DNA from: Halichoerus grypus
Lineage: Eukaryota > Chordata > Mammalia > Carnivora > Phocidae
DNA length: 64,000 nt
NCBI RefSeq assembly: GCF_964656455.1
Contig: NC_135719.1
Location: forward strand, 134,105,284 to 134,169,283
Direction of reading: 5' to 3'
Part shown: in pieces, positions 25,029 to 35,879 of the stretch
Position numbering within the stretch: the first letter of the stretch is position 1
Layout: each line of letters starts with the position of its first letter
Translations under genes and position numbers: made by a program
Notes under the pieces: model-generated
Database searches by the model: none
Told to the model about the DNA's origin: nothing
Seen by the model: only the letters and a program-made list of their open reading frames with translations

Positions 25029-25632
25029 AATATGGAAGCAACCTAAGTATCCACCGATATGTGAATGAATAAGGAAGATGTGGTCACACACACACACACA
25101 CACACACACCCCACCACCACCACCACCACCACCACCACCACCACCACCACCACACTGGAATGTTATGCAGACACAAAAAGGATGAGACCATGCCATTTAA
25201 GACAACATGGATGGGCCTAGAGTGTATTATGCTAAGTGACATAAGGCAGCCTGAGAAAGACAAATAAAATAGGATTTCATTTATATGTGGAATTAAAAAA
25301 AAAATAGTGAACAAACAAAAATCATAATCAGACCTATAAATGCAGAGAACAAACTGATGGTTGCCAGAGGGGAAGGGGGTGAGACAATGGGGAAGATGGG
25401 TGAAGGAGAGAGGGCGATTCCAGTTATGGACTGAATAAGTCATGGGAATAAAAGGCACAGCATAGGGGATACAGTCAACGGTGTTGTAATAGTGTCGTGT
25501 GGTGACAGACGGTAGCTACACTTGCCGTGGGCATAGCATGTATAGAGAAGTCGAATCATCATGCTGTGCACCTGAAACTAATGTAACAGTGTGTGTCAAC
25601 TATACTCAAATTAAAAAAAAAAAAAAAAAAAG
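25029..25632 (+). mobile_element. 5'-truncated L1 3' end with TSD
   Basis: L1 ORF2 tail and 3' UTR on +: 'GCAACCTAAGTATCCACCG', 'ACTGGAATGTTATGCAGACAC', 'ACAACATGGATGGGCCTAGAG', 'GATTTCATTTATATGTGGAAT', 'CTGATGGTTGCCAGAGGGG', 'GTGCACCTGAAACTAATGTAA' and a poly-A tail (25611-25631). The TSD ATCCTGCCTCT lies at 25018-25028 and 25633-25643. It contains a CA/CCA microsatellite. No functional reading frame remains. Confidence 0.9.
25085..25155. repeat. (CA)n(CCA)n microsatellite inside L1
   Basis: About 12 CA units pass into about 15 CCA units at the point where L1 normally reads a short ATATACA run before ACTGGAATGTTAT. It yields artefactual Val/Cys and Gly/Trp repeat frames on the minus strand. 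Confidence 0.95.
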
Positions 25633-25929
25633 ATCCTGCCTCTGTCATTTAGTAATTACTGAACACTGGACAGAAAAATGTAGACTCTATCCCTAAATTT
25701 TGTCATTTGTAAAATGAGAATAAAAAAAAAAAATAACCTCTTGGGTTGTTTTGAAGGATAAGTAAAAACTGGTTTGCCAAGGGCATCCCATAGTGTCTGA
25801 CACATAGGGGATATTCAGTAAATTGTAACTACTGTTATCATCATCACTAATGGTCTGATATCTCCTGATTGTCAAAGTGAGTTTTGTAAAAGATCTCATC
25901 TTTTTTAAAAACATGAATCAGTCCTCCCA

Positions 25930-26155
25930 TCATTTCAGGGCTGACTCTGAAGTCATCAGATTTAATTCCCATATCCTCTGGCAATCCATTTTCATCTACT
26001 CTTTCAAATCCTGACATGAAATGTATTTATTTCATGAAGCCCTTCCTTCAGCACTAAAGTGACTTGTTCTAACTACTTTAAATTTAAACCGGTTGACACA
26101 TTGATTTATAATTGTTCCTGTACAATTTCTCTGTCTAAAATTGTTTTCAACAAAT
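25930..26155 (+). mobile_element. Possible L2 3' fragment
   Basis: 'CATGAAGCCCTTCCTTCAGC' recalls the L2 'GAAGCCTTCC' motif and 'TCAACAAATAAATGTTAAC' its terminal 'CAATAAATGTT'. The middle is diverged. Confidence 0.4.
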
Positions 26156-26449
26156 AAATGTTAACAAGTCTCCCTTTGAAAAATCACATCTGGATTTTCT
26201 TAAATTAGGAAAGAGGAAAAGACTCCAGGTGGACAGAGGCTGCATTATATTATATGCATCGGGTTAGAAATGGAGTTATATACTATTGTATATGCATTGG
26301 GGTAGAAATTACAGGAGACAAGAACATGACAGTAAGATACAGTCTATTTTCAAAAGGGCTTACAATCTATAATGAGGGACTAAATAAATATAGTCAGCAT
26401 TATATTGAAAGCCAGATGTCACAGGATATCTGAAAGGGGAAGATTTTTG

Positions 26450-26610
26450 CCATCAAGATGAGGGACTCTGCAGCAGAAAGTGCCCGGCTTTTAAAGTTCT
26501 GTGGGTTTGGAATCACACTCTGATATAGGGTATTATTCATGACATGATCTCATCAAGGGCAAGTCACTTAGTCTCTCTGAACCTGTAAAAGATCCAGAAA
26601 GATGAAAGAG
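26450..26610 (+). mobile_element. MIR SINE fragment
   Basis: 'TGGGTTTGGAATCACACTC' and 'GGCAAGTCACTTAGTCTCTC' followed by 'TGAACCTGTAAAAG' match the MIR core and its conserved continuation. Confidence 0.6.
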
Positions 26611-28025
26611 TGAAACTTTCTTCTAAGAATGATACGTGGACAAAAAGATCAAATGGGAAGATGGATTGGAAAACACTTGGCCCATCACATGGCAGACCTC
26701 CCCATACTCAAAAAGTCTGGCTTGTCCTTTCTTCTCCCTCTAATTAAAAACAAAACAAAACAAAAAACTAGACGTTGGCCCAATAATTACTTCACTGGAC
26801 AGTATTATTGGACTTAAGAATTCATTTGTCTGGATTTTCTGAACTCTCTTTCCAACTTAAAAGGATATACAGATATTGTTTAGCTGAACTACAATTTGAT
26901 GTCTTACCTTGAACACTTTTTGAAGCTTGCTAAAAAAAAAAAAAAAAAAGAGCAACTCTGCAAAAAATGCATTTATAGCTTCTGCAAAATCCCTGTTAAA
27001 GGTATTTTCTATTACGTCCCTCAAAATGCCTTAATTTAATGTCCATCTATAAATTGTGTCTAGAATCCAATGCCAAGAAAATGTCTACTCTGAAGAACTG
27101 AAAGGCTTCTCTTTCTCTGACAGGAGGATGATTTAAATGGGGATGGTGCCACAAGAAGGGTGGAGGGGCACCTCCACAATTGGCGTTCCCGCCAGCCCCA
27201 CCACCAGCACTACTTCTCTACCTTACAAAGCCAGCCTTCCAAAAACAATCCTGATGATAGTTCTCGATATGAGAAATGTTTGTTTTATCAATATCTTGCA
27301 AAGACTGAAAGATGTATCCTTATAAATCTTGTTCAGCATATTAATCTGTAACAAATTACTGAGGTAGAACAGTGTGCTTTCTAAGCAAACACAACTTTAA
27401 GACCGTTCTAGCCACGCAATTTCCAATCACTTGCACCATAACTAAGGAGATAATAAAGTCACAAGTGGATATAAATCATCATGCTTCTACTTCTCTCTCC
27501 TCTATCACGGAGTTTACAGATTTTTTTTTTTTTTAACTGTAGAAAATATTTTTTCCCTGATTTAAGTCAGAATTGAATTGCACGGAATGGAATGAAATGC
27601 TGAGTTCTCTTTTTCAAAATAGCAATCAGGTTGGTCTTTGACGGGAAAGTCTCAGAAAGCTGCTTTATTTCTTTTTCTTCTTCCTGCCCCAGTGTAGAAT
27701 GCTAAGACTTTCAGGTATCACTCCCATAAATAAAAGTAAGCATAATTTAATGCTCTATTTAAATGAACCATTTTGTCTCAACTTCCTGTCACAATTATCC
27801 ATTTATTTTGAAGTCTCCTAGGCTAAATAAATAAGTCCTTGTGATAAACCACCTCAAATCTTTTCTTTTCTTTTCTTTTTTTTTTCTTTTTTGGTCAAAT
27901 GGAATTAAATTGAAATATATAGAAGGAGGACACTATAAAAGACCATTAGAAGTTTAGAGTTGGAAAAAAAATGTCAGAAGTCACCTAATATAATCTTCAA
28001 CTAGATTTATGGATTCTTTCTAAAA
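26611..28025. other. Unassigned sequence
   Basis: No gene or clear repeat. A and T runs lie at 26932-26949 and 27521-27536, and a (TTTTC)n tract at about 27860-27892. The 27330-27480 portion looks single-copy. Confidence 0.4.
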
Positions 28026-28029
28026 ACTC

Positions 28030-28150
28030 TTAAGTTTGTTGAGGGTAAAGGTCCCTGCCATCTATTTTATTTTGTGTGCCCCCACAGAGCATGAAGTCCA
28101 CCAATCCACACACAATGGGCTCTCAATAAATATTCCTGACAATTGTTGAA
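28030..28150 (+). mobile_element. L2 3' end fragment
   Basis: 'TTGTTGAGGGTAAAGGTCCC' and 'GGGCTCTCAATAAATATTCC' followed by TGA match the last about 100 bp of L2. Confidence 0.6.
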
Positions 28151-29220
28151 ATATATAATGTATAACCTTGTTGGACCCAAGCTGTCAGTGCCCATTGGTG
28201 ACTATAAATTATTTTCTGTGTTGAATATCCACCTTTGTAAACCTTAAATATTGTATGTTGATGCTCAAAACCTAGAGTGGAAGCTCCTTTGCAGAATTTA
28301 CTAGATCATGGAGGGTGTAACTCAAGAACACTAATGTTACTTTAATGTAACAGTCTGGGCGTTAATATGATATATTTCTGCTATTAAAGTTTAAGAGGTT
28401 TTAGGAGAAAAGGTTTTAGCACTGGGTGGAAGACATTTTACAACATCTGGCTTGGCATTTCAAGAAATATTCCCTAGAAAGTCCTGCAGTCCACTCATGA
28501 AAAATGAGAGAAAAATGTCTGGGTTTTTTTTTCTGACCTCTACTAAATGAGAAGCTTCATGTAAAGCTAAACTTGGCTGTCTCTCGATCAACTTTCCAAC
28601 AGCAAAATGCATAGAACATCATAAAAGAAAATGAGGAAAATAGAGTGACGTTTAAAGAAATAAAAATGAAAAACATGGATTCAAGACGAATGTTTCTCAC
28701 TACAAAATAATAAACATAAAAATGGAATAATGTCCTTATTCCAGTCAATGTACAGTAACTGCTCTCTGAAACAGCACAGCCCATGACAAACACAAAAATC
28801 TCCAAAGATCCCTAACACACAGACACCAGCCTCCTGGCCTGGAAGTGTGATAACCTGGGATACACTCACATCAAGAGAGCCCTGGTGGTCAGTTGACCAC
28901 ACCTGTTAGAGCTTCAGCATCATGTGTGGGAACATAGCTCCTTAAGGACAGGATTCTCATTAGAACAATGTTTGCATTACTAAGGTAGTTAGAAGAAAGT
29001 AAACACTAAATAAACTTTTGTGACTGCATTGATCAAATATTTATCTGTTTTTATCATTGAGAGGGTTTTTTTTTGTTGTTAGTTCGCATCTTTATCTCCA
29101 TTATGCTCCAATGAAAATAGATTACTATACTAGAACCTCATTCTCAGATTTTCCTTACAATCCAGATGAAGAACTCTATTATAGAATTAAATATACTAAT
29201 AATTTGCAGTGATTTGTTAT
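28151..29220. other. Unassigned sequence
   Basis: No gene or repeat was recognised. Two overlapping minus-strand frames (28557-28902) have no identifiable domain. Confidence 0.4.
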
Positions 29221-29224
29221 TGAG

Positions 29225-29410
29225 AAACAGCACAGAATAGTAGTCTATAATTAGACAGGCACTTCTTTGTTAAGCAAATGACCTGAGACAAATGTCATCA
29301 TTCTGAGCTTCAGTCTCCTCATCTGTAAATTAGAGAAAATAATACTGACTTTCTCATATGTTTGTTGTGAGGATTAAAACAGATAATACATATGAGTGTT
29401 TAACATATTG
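29225..29410 (+). mobile_element. MIR SINE
   Basis: 'GCACAGAATAGTAGTCTATAA', 'GAGCTTCAGTCTCCTCATC' then 'TGTAAATTAGAG', and 'TTGTTGTGAGGATTAAAACAG' match the MIR core and 3' half. A minus-strand CAN SINE follows at its end. Confidence 0.7.
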
Positions 29411-29418
29411 ATTGATTC

Positions 29419-29562
29419 CCCCCCCCCCTTTTTTTTGAGAGAGAGAGAGAGGGAGAGGGAGAAAGAGCATCTTAAGCAGGCTCCAGAGCCCAACTCTGAG
29501 AACATGACCTGAGCCAAAACCAAGATTCGGATGCTTAGTCACCCGAGCCACCCAGGCATCCC
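29419..29562 (-). mobile_element. CAN SINE, minus strand, short
   Basis: A C run and T run precede GAGAGAGA and a tRNA-like head ending CCGAGCCACCCAGGCATCCC. The AATAAA part is lost or replaced by the C/T run. The TSD is about TGATTGA(T/C)CC around 29409 and 29563. It appears internally deleted compared with the roughly 200-bp copies. Confidence 0.85.
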
Positions 29563-29804
29563 TGATTGACCCATTCTTAAGAGCATAACAAAGATTATAC
29601 TGCATTATTATTGTTAAAGTTAAGTGAGATACCCCTCTGAATTGTGTACTCTAAATATGGTGTGTATATATAGATGTTTGAAACCATTTCTGCTGTTTTG
29701 GAAAATAATACTTTTGGAAAGAATTAGTGGACTTTGATCATATGTGGCACTTTAAAAAATTTAATTTCTGGGTGTTTGTTGTCAGTCGTTAATATCAAAA
29801 CAAA

Positions 29805-30004
29805 GGGCGCCTGGGTGGCTCAGTTGGTTAAGCGACTGCCTTCGGCTCAGGTCATGATCCTGGAGTCCCGGGATCGAGTCCCGCATCGGGCTCCCTGCTC
29901 AGCAGGGAGTCTGCTTCTCCCCCTGACCCTTCCCCTCTCTCATGCTCTCTCTCTCTCTCATTCTCTCTCTCTCAAATAAATAAATAAAATCTTTAAAAAA
30001 AAAA
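29805..30004 (+). mobile_element. CAN SINE, young
   Basis: Full-length copy very close to those at 1714 and 42488. A perfect 14-bp TSD, AATATCAAAACAAA, lies at 29791-29804 and 30005-30018. The A and B boxes (TGGCTCAGTTGG and GGATCGAGTCC) are intact as seen. Confidence 0.95.
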
Positions 30005-30019
30005 AATATCAAAACAAAA

Positions 30020-31226
30020 AAATTTTTTTTTTCTAGTGGAGCTTTTCTAGTGATTCCACTGGTATAATGTTAGATAGTCAAAGTAGTTTAAACATCTGAG
30101 GTATGGTTCCATGTATGCCACTTCCGACTTCTTGCATGGTCTCAGCTTTTCAGTCACTGTTAAATGAGTACAGCAACATTTATTCCACAAACCACACAGA
30201 GTAGGTTTGGAGATGGAAACAGATCATACATATGAAGTCACTCTGAAAATATAAAATGTCTTATGCACGTAGTTTCCTATTATTAATACAAATAAACATA
30301 TATAGCTGTCATTTTATTAATTTTTGATACGTAAACATTTGTCTTTAGCCAAAGTAGATGATTCACAAGGATTGTTTCTTTGTCTTTTTATTCCCTCAAC
30401 AACATGTCTTTTATTGATCAATTCGTATATGAAATGCAGAAGTGAACTATGCAAATTATATGTGCTACGAGGTATTAAAAGCAAATAAAATAGATGCAAA
30501 GAAAGAAAAGTTAGAAAATTATACACTATTAAATTATAAAGAAGGATGACATAGATTCTGAACGGATGTGGTAAGATACATGCTTTGCATTATGAAGTAT
30601 ACAGAGTGCAATCTCTTTTATATAAGCACATATCCAAGTGAAAAGCCCTGGAAGAATAGAGACCAAATTTCAACAGTGATTATTTTCAGACTCAGGGTTA
30701 TAGAGGATTTTCCTACCCATGAAGAACAAAATTGTATCCCCATTTCTTTTTATAATTAGGCTGCACTATAATCAGAAAAATATGAAATATGGGCTCCATA
30801 AATATATTTGTGAGAACTTTTTAAGTTACAAAACCTTATGTTCAAAGATAAGAAAAGTCCATTATGAAAAAAAGTTAGTAGCAGAACTGCTTGGTTTCAA
30901 GTAGAGCTGAGAAGCGTGGGGCTTAGATGCCTGATTCAACTTCTGCCTGCATTTCAGTGGGAAGCTGGGCTCTGGGCTCTAAAGGATGCAGTTGGAAACC
31001 ATAGAAGTGAGTTACTTCTACACAACATGCTGGATTCCTTGCATCATTCTCTAGAAGGAAACTGGAGGTCACTCTTTATTACCACTTTAGTTATTTAAAA
31101 AAATAGGCAATAACGATGTAAGGTTATATTCAAAGTTCAGGTAAAATGAGAATTACATCTCATATTTGTATGATCTTTTGAAATTAGAAAAAAATGCTTT
31201 CACAAACATGTCACATTGAACTTCAT
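30020..31226. other. Unassigned sequence
   Basis: AT-rich DNA without a recognised gene or repeat. Several 60-70 codon frames have no recognisable features. Confidence 0.4.
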
Positions 31227-31238
31227 AAGAACCATAAA

Positions 31239-31419
31239 AAAGGGACGCCTGGGTGGCTCAGTTGCTTAAGCATCTGCCTTCAGCTTAGATCATGATCCTG
31301 GGGTCCTGGGATCGAGCCCTGCATCAGGCTCTTTGCTCAGGGGGGAGCCTGCTTCTCCCTCTGCCTACCGCTTGGCTTTCTCTCTCTCTGACAAATAAAT
31401 AAATAAAATCTTAAAAAAA
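31239..31419 (+). mobile_element. CAN SINE
   Basis: Full-length, somewhat diverged (GTTGCTTAAGCATCTGCC). A perfect 12-bp TSD, AAGAACCATAAA, lies at 31227-31238 and 31420-31431. Confidence 0.94.
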
Positions 31420-31431
31420 AAGAACCATAAA

Positions 31432-32189
31432 GAAGATGAGCAGTCTTTTTATGGTAGAAGGAAAAGTCGTCTGTTTGTTTTTTAATGGCCATTAGGTGGT
31501 AAAACCCGAACACAAATCAAAACCTTTATTTTTGAGGCATAAGTGATTCTCAATAAGGCATACAATCATTCTACTATTAGATGTTTTCAAATGTGTGGGG
31601 CTTTTAATGTTGTCACAAGACTTAAGGGTGTATTGGCATTTGGGATCAGAGGTCAAGGATACTAGGCATCCTGCAATGTACCAAAGAGTCCCATGTAATG
31701 ATTATTTTTTCCCAACAAAATTTCAGTAGCAATCTTTCCATTGCTGTTGAATAATAACTTTACTATATTGCTATGGTCTAGATTTTCTCAAAATACATCG
31801 CCAAGTGGTTCTGTGGGATTTGTAGAAGAGTTTGCTCTATGCAGAGCTGAAAATATCACAACATGTTCTTCCTGACTCATCTTCTGCTTCTGATATTACT
31901 GCACTGCCAGTAAGGAGTAGGAGGAAAAGAAGGATCAAAGGAAGGAAAGAAGAAAGAGAGAAAGGTAGGGAGAGAAAGAAGAAGAAAGAAGGGGAAGGAG
32001 AGAGGGAGAAAGGAAAGAAAGCAGAATGATGAGAGGGAGAACAGAAGGAAGGAGGAGTGAAATAGAGGGAAATAAGTTGAACTTGATCAAACATAAAAAA
32101 AGGAAATTGACTCACATTTATTTCAACTGAAAGAATGACCCTGTCCATCCTCTATATCCTCTTTCCCACTATTAGTGATATCCTTTGTT
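31432..32189. other. Unassigned sequence with purine-rich tract
   Basis: 31915-32075 is almost pure purine (AAGG/GAAA/GGAG mixed) with no clean unit, and gives Lys/Arg/Glu-rich frames on + and Ser/Phe-rich frames on -. The remainder is unrecognised. Confidence 0.5.
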
Positions 32190-32290
32190 AATGGAAAAGT
32201 GACTGGCCTGGAAGTCAGTGTATTGTAGCTCCAACTTCACTATTAAATCTTCAGGCAACAGGTTTAATATTTCTAGGAGTCCCTAAAACA
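32190..32290 (+). mobile_element. Possible MIR fragment
   Basis: 'GTGACTGGCCTGGAAGTCAG' and 'CTCCAACTTCACTATTAAAT' are MIR-like. It is short and diverged. Confidence 0.4.
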
Positions 32291-32859
32291 AGAAATGAGA
32301 TGGAAGACTGACTGCAAAATGTTTGAAATCATTTTTGTCTCTTCAATACTCATTCACTTGTTCTTACCTTGTGGAAACTGGCATCTCTTAATTGTCCATT
32401 ATCGTGACTTTTTTCCCCCACATGCTTCCAAATTTTTCTCACTTAACTATGAAGAAGACCCCAGCAGCTCAATTCTGCAATCAAAATTGAGAAGAAGATG
32501 GTTTGGGGACAGATGAAATTTACCCTACACTTTGACTAATTTCTTTCAGGTTCTGCAACTTTTTAATAAAGTATATGGAAATCCCATTCACAGCATTAGC
32601 ACACTGCCTTGTATCCAAGATTCACGCATAAATATTTTTCTGATGGAAATTAATGCAGACTAAAAGGTTCCAAAGAGAAGGTACAACTTAAAAATTTGTA
32701 TTTTTATATCGATTATTAGTGTTGAAAATTTATCCTCCAATCTATAAAAAGTGAGTAGCTGTTTTTACATCGGTAGATTGGATGGATTATTCAAAAAGTG
32801 GATTTATGCATAATAATTATTTGCATTAAATCAAACTCATTGCCAAAATACTTGCTGAC

Positions 32860-33360
32860 GAAGTATAAAATGTCCTTGGTCACATTTTTATCTTAAAAAA
32901 AAAAAAAACCTAAGATTTGTCTTTCTTTATGTTGCCTCCCTGTTAAAATGATATGTAAGGAAATGCATAATTTGTTTTAAGGTTAACTGCCTATCCAACC
33001 ATAAGTATCTCTTTATCTCATCCTACCGGCCTCACCTTACTTCAATCTGCTGAATATTTCCTGTAATCTGTTTTATTTGTCATGTACAATTGGCAAACGA
33101 GATGACTAATTAGTGTATGCATTAATTACTTTTCCATCTCTGTTCCCTTTCAGAGAAAAAGGAACAACAAAGGCAGGTAATTAAGACAAACTATGGTCCA
33201 TTACCTCTCCACTCCTTGGTTTCCTTTCTAATCCACATGTTCTTTGTTGCCAGGAATGTGTAGAGGAACCACACCTTGAGAGCAGTTTAATCAAATCCTG
33301 GTCAAGTAATCTTTATTCTGATTCTTGGTCCCAGTATATTTTAAGTAGGCAATTGTTATA
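32860..33360. promoter_or_regulatory. Possible conserved noncoding block with homeodomain motifs
   Basis: Three TAAT-core motifs lie within 80 bp: CTAATTAG (33106-33113), ATTAATTAC (33121-33129) and TAATTAA (33178-33184). A SOX/TCF-like AACAAAGG lies at 33166-33173 and more ACAATTGG- and CTTTGTT-like words are nearby. No transposon overlaps this block. Motif clustering in AT-rich DNA is weak evidence, and alignment to other mammals would decide. Confidence 0.25.
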
Positions 33361-33399
33361 TTTAGATATGGGAATAAGTGTAGATAAATATTTATCAAA

Positions 33400-33475
33400 C
33401 AATAAAAGTATATCATATAATATATAAAGCTAAATATATAAATAAAATTATATCATATATTATATATATGTAATC
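33400..33475. repeat. AT-rich, partly palindromic tract
   Basis: TATA/ATAT-rich with near-inverted ATCATATAATATA and TATATTATATAT words that could fold or behave as a matrix-attachment-like region. No unit repeats cleanly. Confidence 0.5.
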
Positions 33476-33719
33476 TGCTATTGCTTATTTTAATAGTTTT
33501 TCTTTGAGAAAAAAACATTTCAGATTAAAATTAAAGTATGGATTTGAATTGTTTAAAACAACTGAAGGAATAATTGCCTGTATGGTTTCTTGATTTACAC
33601 TCAAGACACTCAGCTTTCTTGGAAGGGGTGTGTGTACGTGTGTTCATGTGTGGGTGTGGGTATAAATGTGTATGTACTTGGAGAGACACAAAAAATTGGC
33701 TGAGGTAAAATAATGTTTT

Positions 33720-33970
33720 TATTCATTAATTTGCTCTGTTAAAAAACAAACAAAAAAACGTAATACAGATCCACTGTAAACATTATAATAAGAAAGTTTT
33801 AAACGATCAAAAAAGCTCTCTTCAACCTTCCTCTATTTACTTCAGAGTAACAGCTGCTTAAATGTGATATGTACCTTCCAGAACTTTTTGTTTTACCTAG
33901 TGAGATAATAGATGAGTAGGTAGACAGATACATGCATATACCTCTCTATATGCATATATGTTCATGTTGT
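33720..33970 (-). mobile_element. Old L1 (L1M-type) 3' UTR, part 1
   Basis: Minus-strand old L1 3' UTR wording on +: 'AGAGTAACAGCTGCTTAAATG', 'TACCTTCCAGAACTTTTTG', and 'TACATGCATATACC' with further 'TATGCATATATG'. It appears to continue at 34550. Confidence 0.5.
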
Positions 33971-34549
33971 TGTTAAAACCTCATTAAGTTGCCAAAAAAA
34001 AAAAAAAAACCACTGGGGATAAATTTGTAGTCTGACAAAATTTAATTTCTTGACTTACAGAATCAAGAGCAAGCACTCCAGACAAACCATGGGATGGCTC
34101 TTGACAAGCCAGAGGAGGCAAGCATCAAGTATATGGTTTGGGCTCTCACTGAGGGGTTCTGATGGGGACTTACTGGAAGATGGGATCAGTTCTGGACTGG
34201 TTGAGACTTCTGAGGTGGGGTAGGATAAGCGGCATTTACTAGGGGTTGGAAGCTGTCAGAGGTGGGATGGGTTTGGCATTGGGTATCCCCAATAGCAGAT
34301 GGGGGTAGTAAAGCATGCCAGGTGCATCAGTGTGTCAGAGTGTCTCTGAGGCAGTTTCCAGCTGCTGCATGGCTTTGGAAGAAAGATTGTTTTCTGGTAA
34401 CTTGGTAGCTGACTATATTTGCATCTATTCTTCCACCTAGCCTGTTGAACAGCAGGACTGCTTTTCTCTGTTTCATCCAAGCAGATTTTCACCACTCCTT
34501 CACAGATTTTTACTCTTGTGTGATAGACACTTTAAAAATGCCAAGTATA
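33971..34549. other. Unidentified block splitting an old L1
   Basis: Sequence of higher GC and different texture lies between two pieces of what looks like one minus-strand L1. It begins near 'TTGTTGTTAAAACCTC' and an A run (33993-34010), and ends near 'CTTGTGTGATAGACAC'. Its phrases (such as GCAGTTTCCAGCTGCTGC) look LTR-like to me but I cannot name a family. No convincing TSD was found. Edges are approximate. A 79-codon minus frame inside is not recognisable. Confidence 0.45.
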
Positions 34550-35150
34550 CTATATGAGTTTTCATTTACAAAATAAAAGAATTAGGTTATCATATACATA
34601 TTTCCTATAATTTGCCTTTTATATTTAGCAATCTGCATTTACTCTTCTAAAGCTGTATATAAATGGTTATGGTCATTATTTTTAATGGCTATATAATATT
34701 TAGGTGAAAGTTAACCAGTCCTCCACATTATACATTTCCTATTTCAAATCACTTTGATATAGATATAAATATATAGAGATAATAATAATTACTATATGTA
34801 GTATAAACACAACACAGCACATATACATATATCCTTAAACACTTCAGCAAGTATTTTTCAGTTACATATTTCTACAAATAAATTGCTAAGTAAAAGGATA
34901 TATATTTTTTAAATTTGGATTATGATTACCCCCTAAAAGTGTCGTATTATATAATATTCCCACTATATATGTATGGGGGTGACTCTTTCCCTGCATGCAT
35001 GCCAATATTATATTTCATAAATCTTTTAATTTTGGGCAATATGATAGGTGGAATTGGTATTTCATTATTATGATTTGGATTGTTGCTCACTAAACACTTA
35101 AGTATGTTTTCATGTTTATTATGCAATTATTTGCATGTTTTCTTAGGTTA
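34550..35150 (-). mobile_element. Old L1 (L1M-type) ORF2 end and 3' UTR, part 2
   Basis: On + it reads in the order of a reversed L1 3' end: 'TTAATGGCTATATAATATTTAG', 'TACATATTTCTACAAATAAAT', 'TTGCTAAGTAAAAGG', 'TTGGGCAATATGATAGGTGG' and 'TTATGCAATTATTTGCATG'. It is heavily mutated and no reading frame survives. Confidence 0.6.
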
Positions 35151-35634
35151 CTTTTCTTTTGTATTCCACTGAAGAAACTTGACTTGCACGGAAAGCGTTC
35201 TAATAGCTTCATTATTAATCAGGTAGTAGAGAAATGTAAATGCTCAAGTAAGAGGACCTCAGATCAAATACTGAAATTCTGCGCCTGTGTTTTGTCTTTT
35301 GCTGACCATAATCTATAACTGATGCCAGGAGAAATGTGTCTGAGGCTTGATTTCACCATTGACTTTTGGTACAAATTCAGTTCCTCCATTGCAGGGTGGA
35401 CTCAATACAAATTGTCTTTATGCAACACAAAACCATATGATCAAATAAGATTAGAAACTGAATTGCTCTGGTGATGAAATATTTTAATTATTTTAATTGT
35501 GGGTTCTACTTAGTGTACAATTTTATTGGGCACCATCCTATAGACTTAATAGGAAGCTCTAAAGATCTAAACAAATCTATTTTATTCAAAACAAGCTATT
35601 AGCCGCGGTTTTATTTGAGCTTCTCATGGCTTTG
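35151..35634. other. Unassigned sequence
   Basis: No gene or repeat was recognised. Confidence 0.4.
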
Positions 35635-35648
35635 GATTATTTCTTCTT

Positions 35649-35865
35649 GGGGCGCCTAGGTGTCTCAGTCGTTAAGCATCTACCTCGGGCTCTGGTCATG
35701 ATCCCAGGGTCCTGGGATCGAGCCCTGCATCAGGCTCCCTGCTCCCCCAGAAGCCTGCTTCTCCTTCTCCCACTCCCCCTGCTTGTGTTCCCTCTCTCGC
35801 TGTGTCTCTCTCTGTCAAATAAATAAATAAATTTTTTTAAAAAATACCTATTCTTAAAAAAAAAA
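35649..35865 (+). mobile_element. CAN SINE
   Basis: Full-length copy with a B-box-like GGATCGAGCCC and an AATAAATAAATAAATT stretch followed by a second A tail. A perfect 14-bp TSD, GATTATTTCTTCTT, lies at 35635-35648 and 35866-35879. Confidence 0.95.
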
Positions 35866-35879
35866 GATTATTTCTTCTT

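Larger units (their letters stand above)
24972..25850 (+). mobile_element. MIR SINE split by an L1
   Basis: The 5' part (24972-25028: 'TTGATTCTGGAGTCAAAGAG', 'TTTTAAATCCTGCCTCT') continues after the L1 at 25633 ('CTGCCTCTGTCATTTAGTAAT', 'GTCATTTGTAAAATGAGAAT', 'TGTCTGACACATAGGGGAT', 'TTCAGTAAATTG'). Joined, the order matches one MIR copy, so the L1 at 25029-25632 landed in the middle of it. Confidence 0.75.

Noticed and set aside
25014..25458. Gly/Trp/Val-Cys repeat frames on the minus strand
   Set aside because: They come from the CA/CCA microsatellite inside an L1.
29734..29979. Frames reading [14 protein letters not shown] and similar
   Set aside because: This peptide wording recurs wherever a CAN SINE head is translated (also at 42478, 52046, 35626, 17550 and 1661). 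It is SINE sequence, not a conserved protein.
33400..33475. AT-rich palindromic tract as an origin or cruciform
   Set aside because: The inverted arms are imperfect, and such tracts are common in AT-rich mammalian intergenic DNA.
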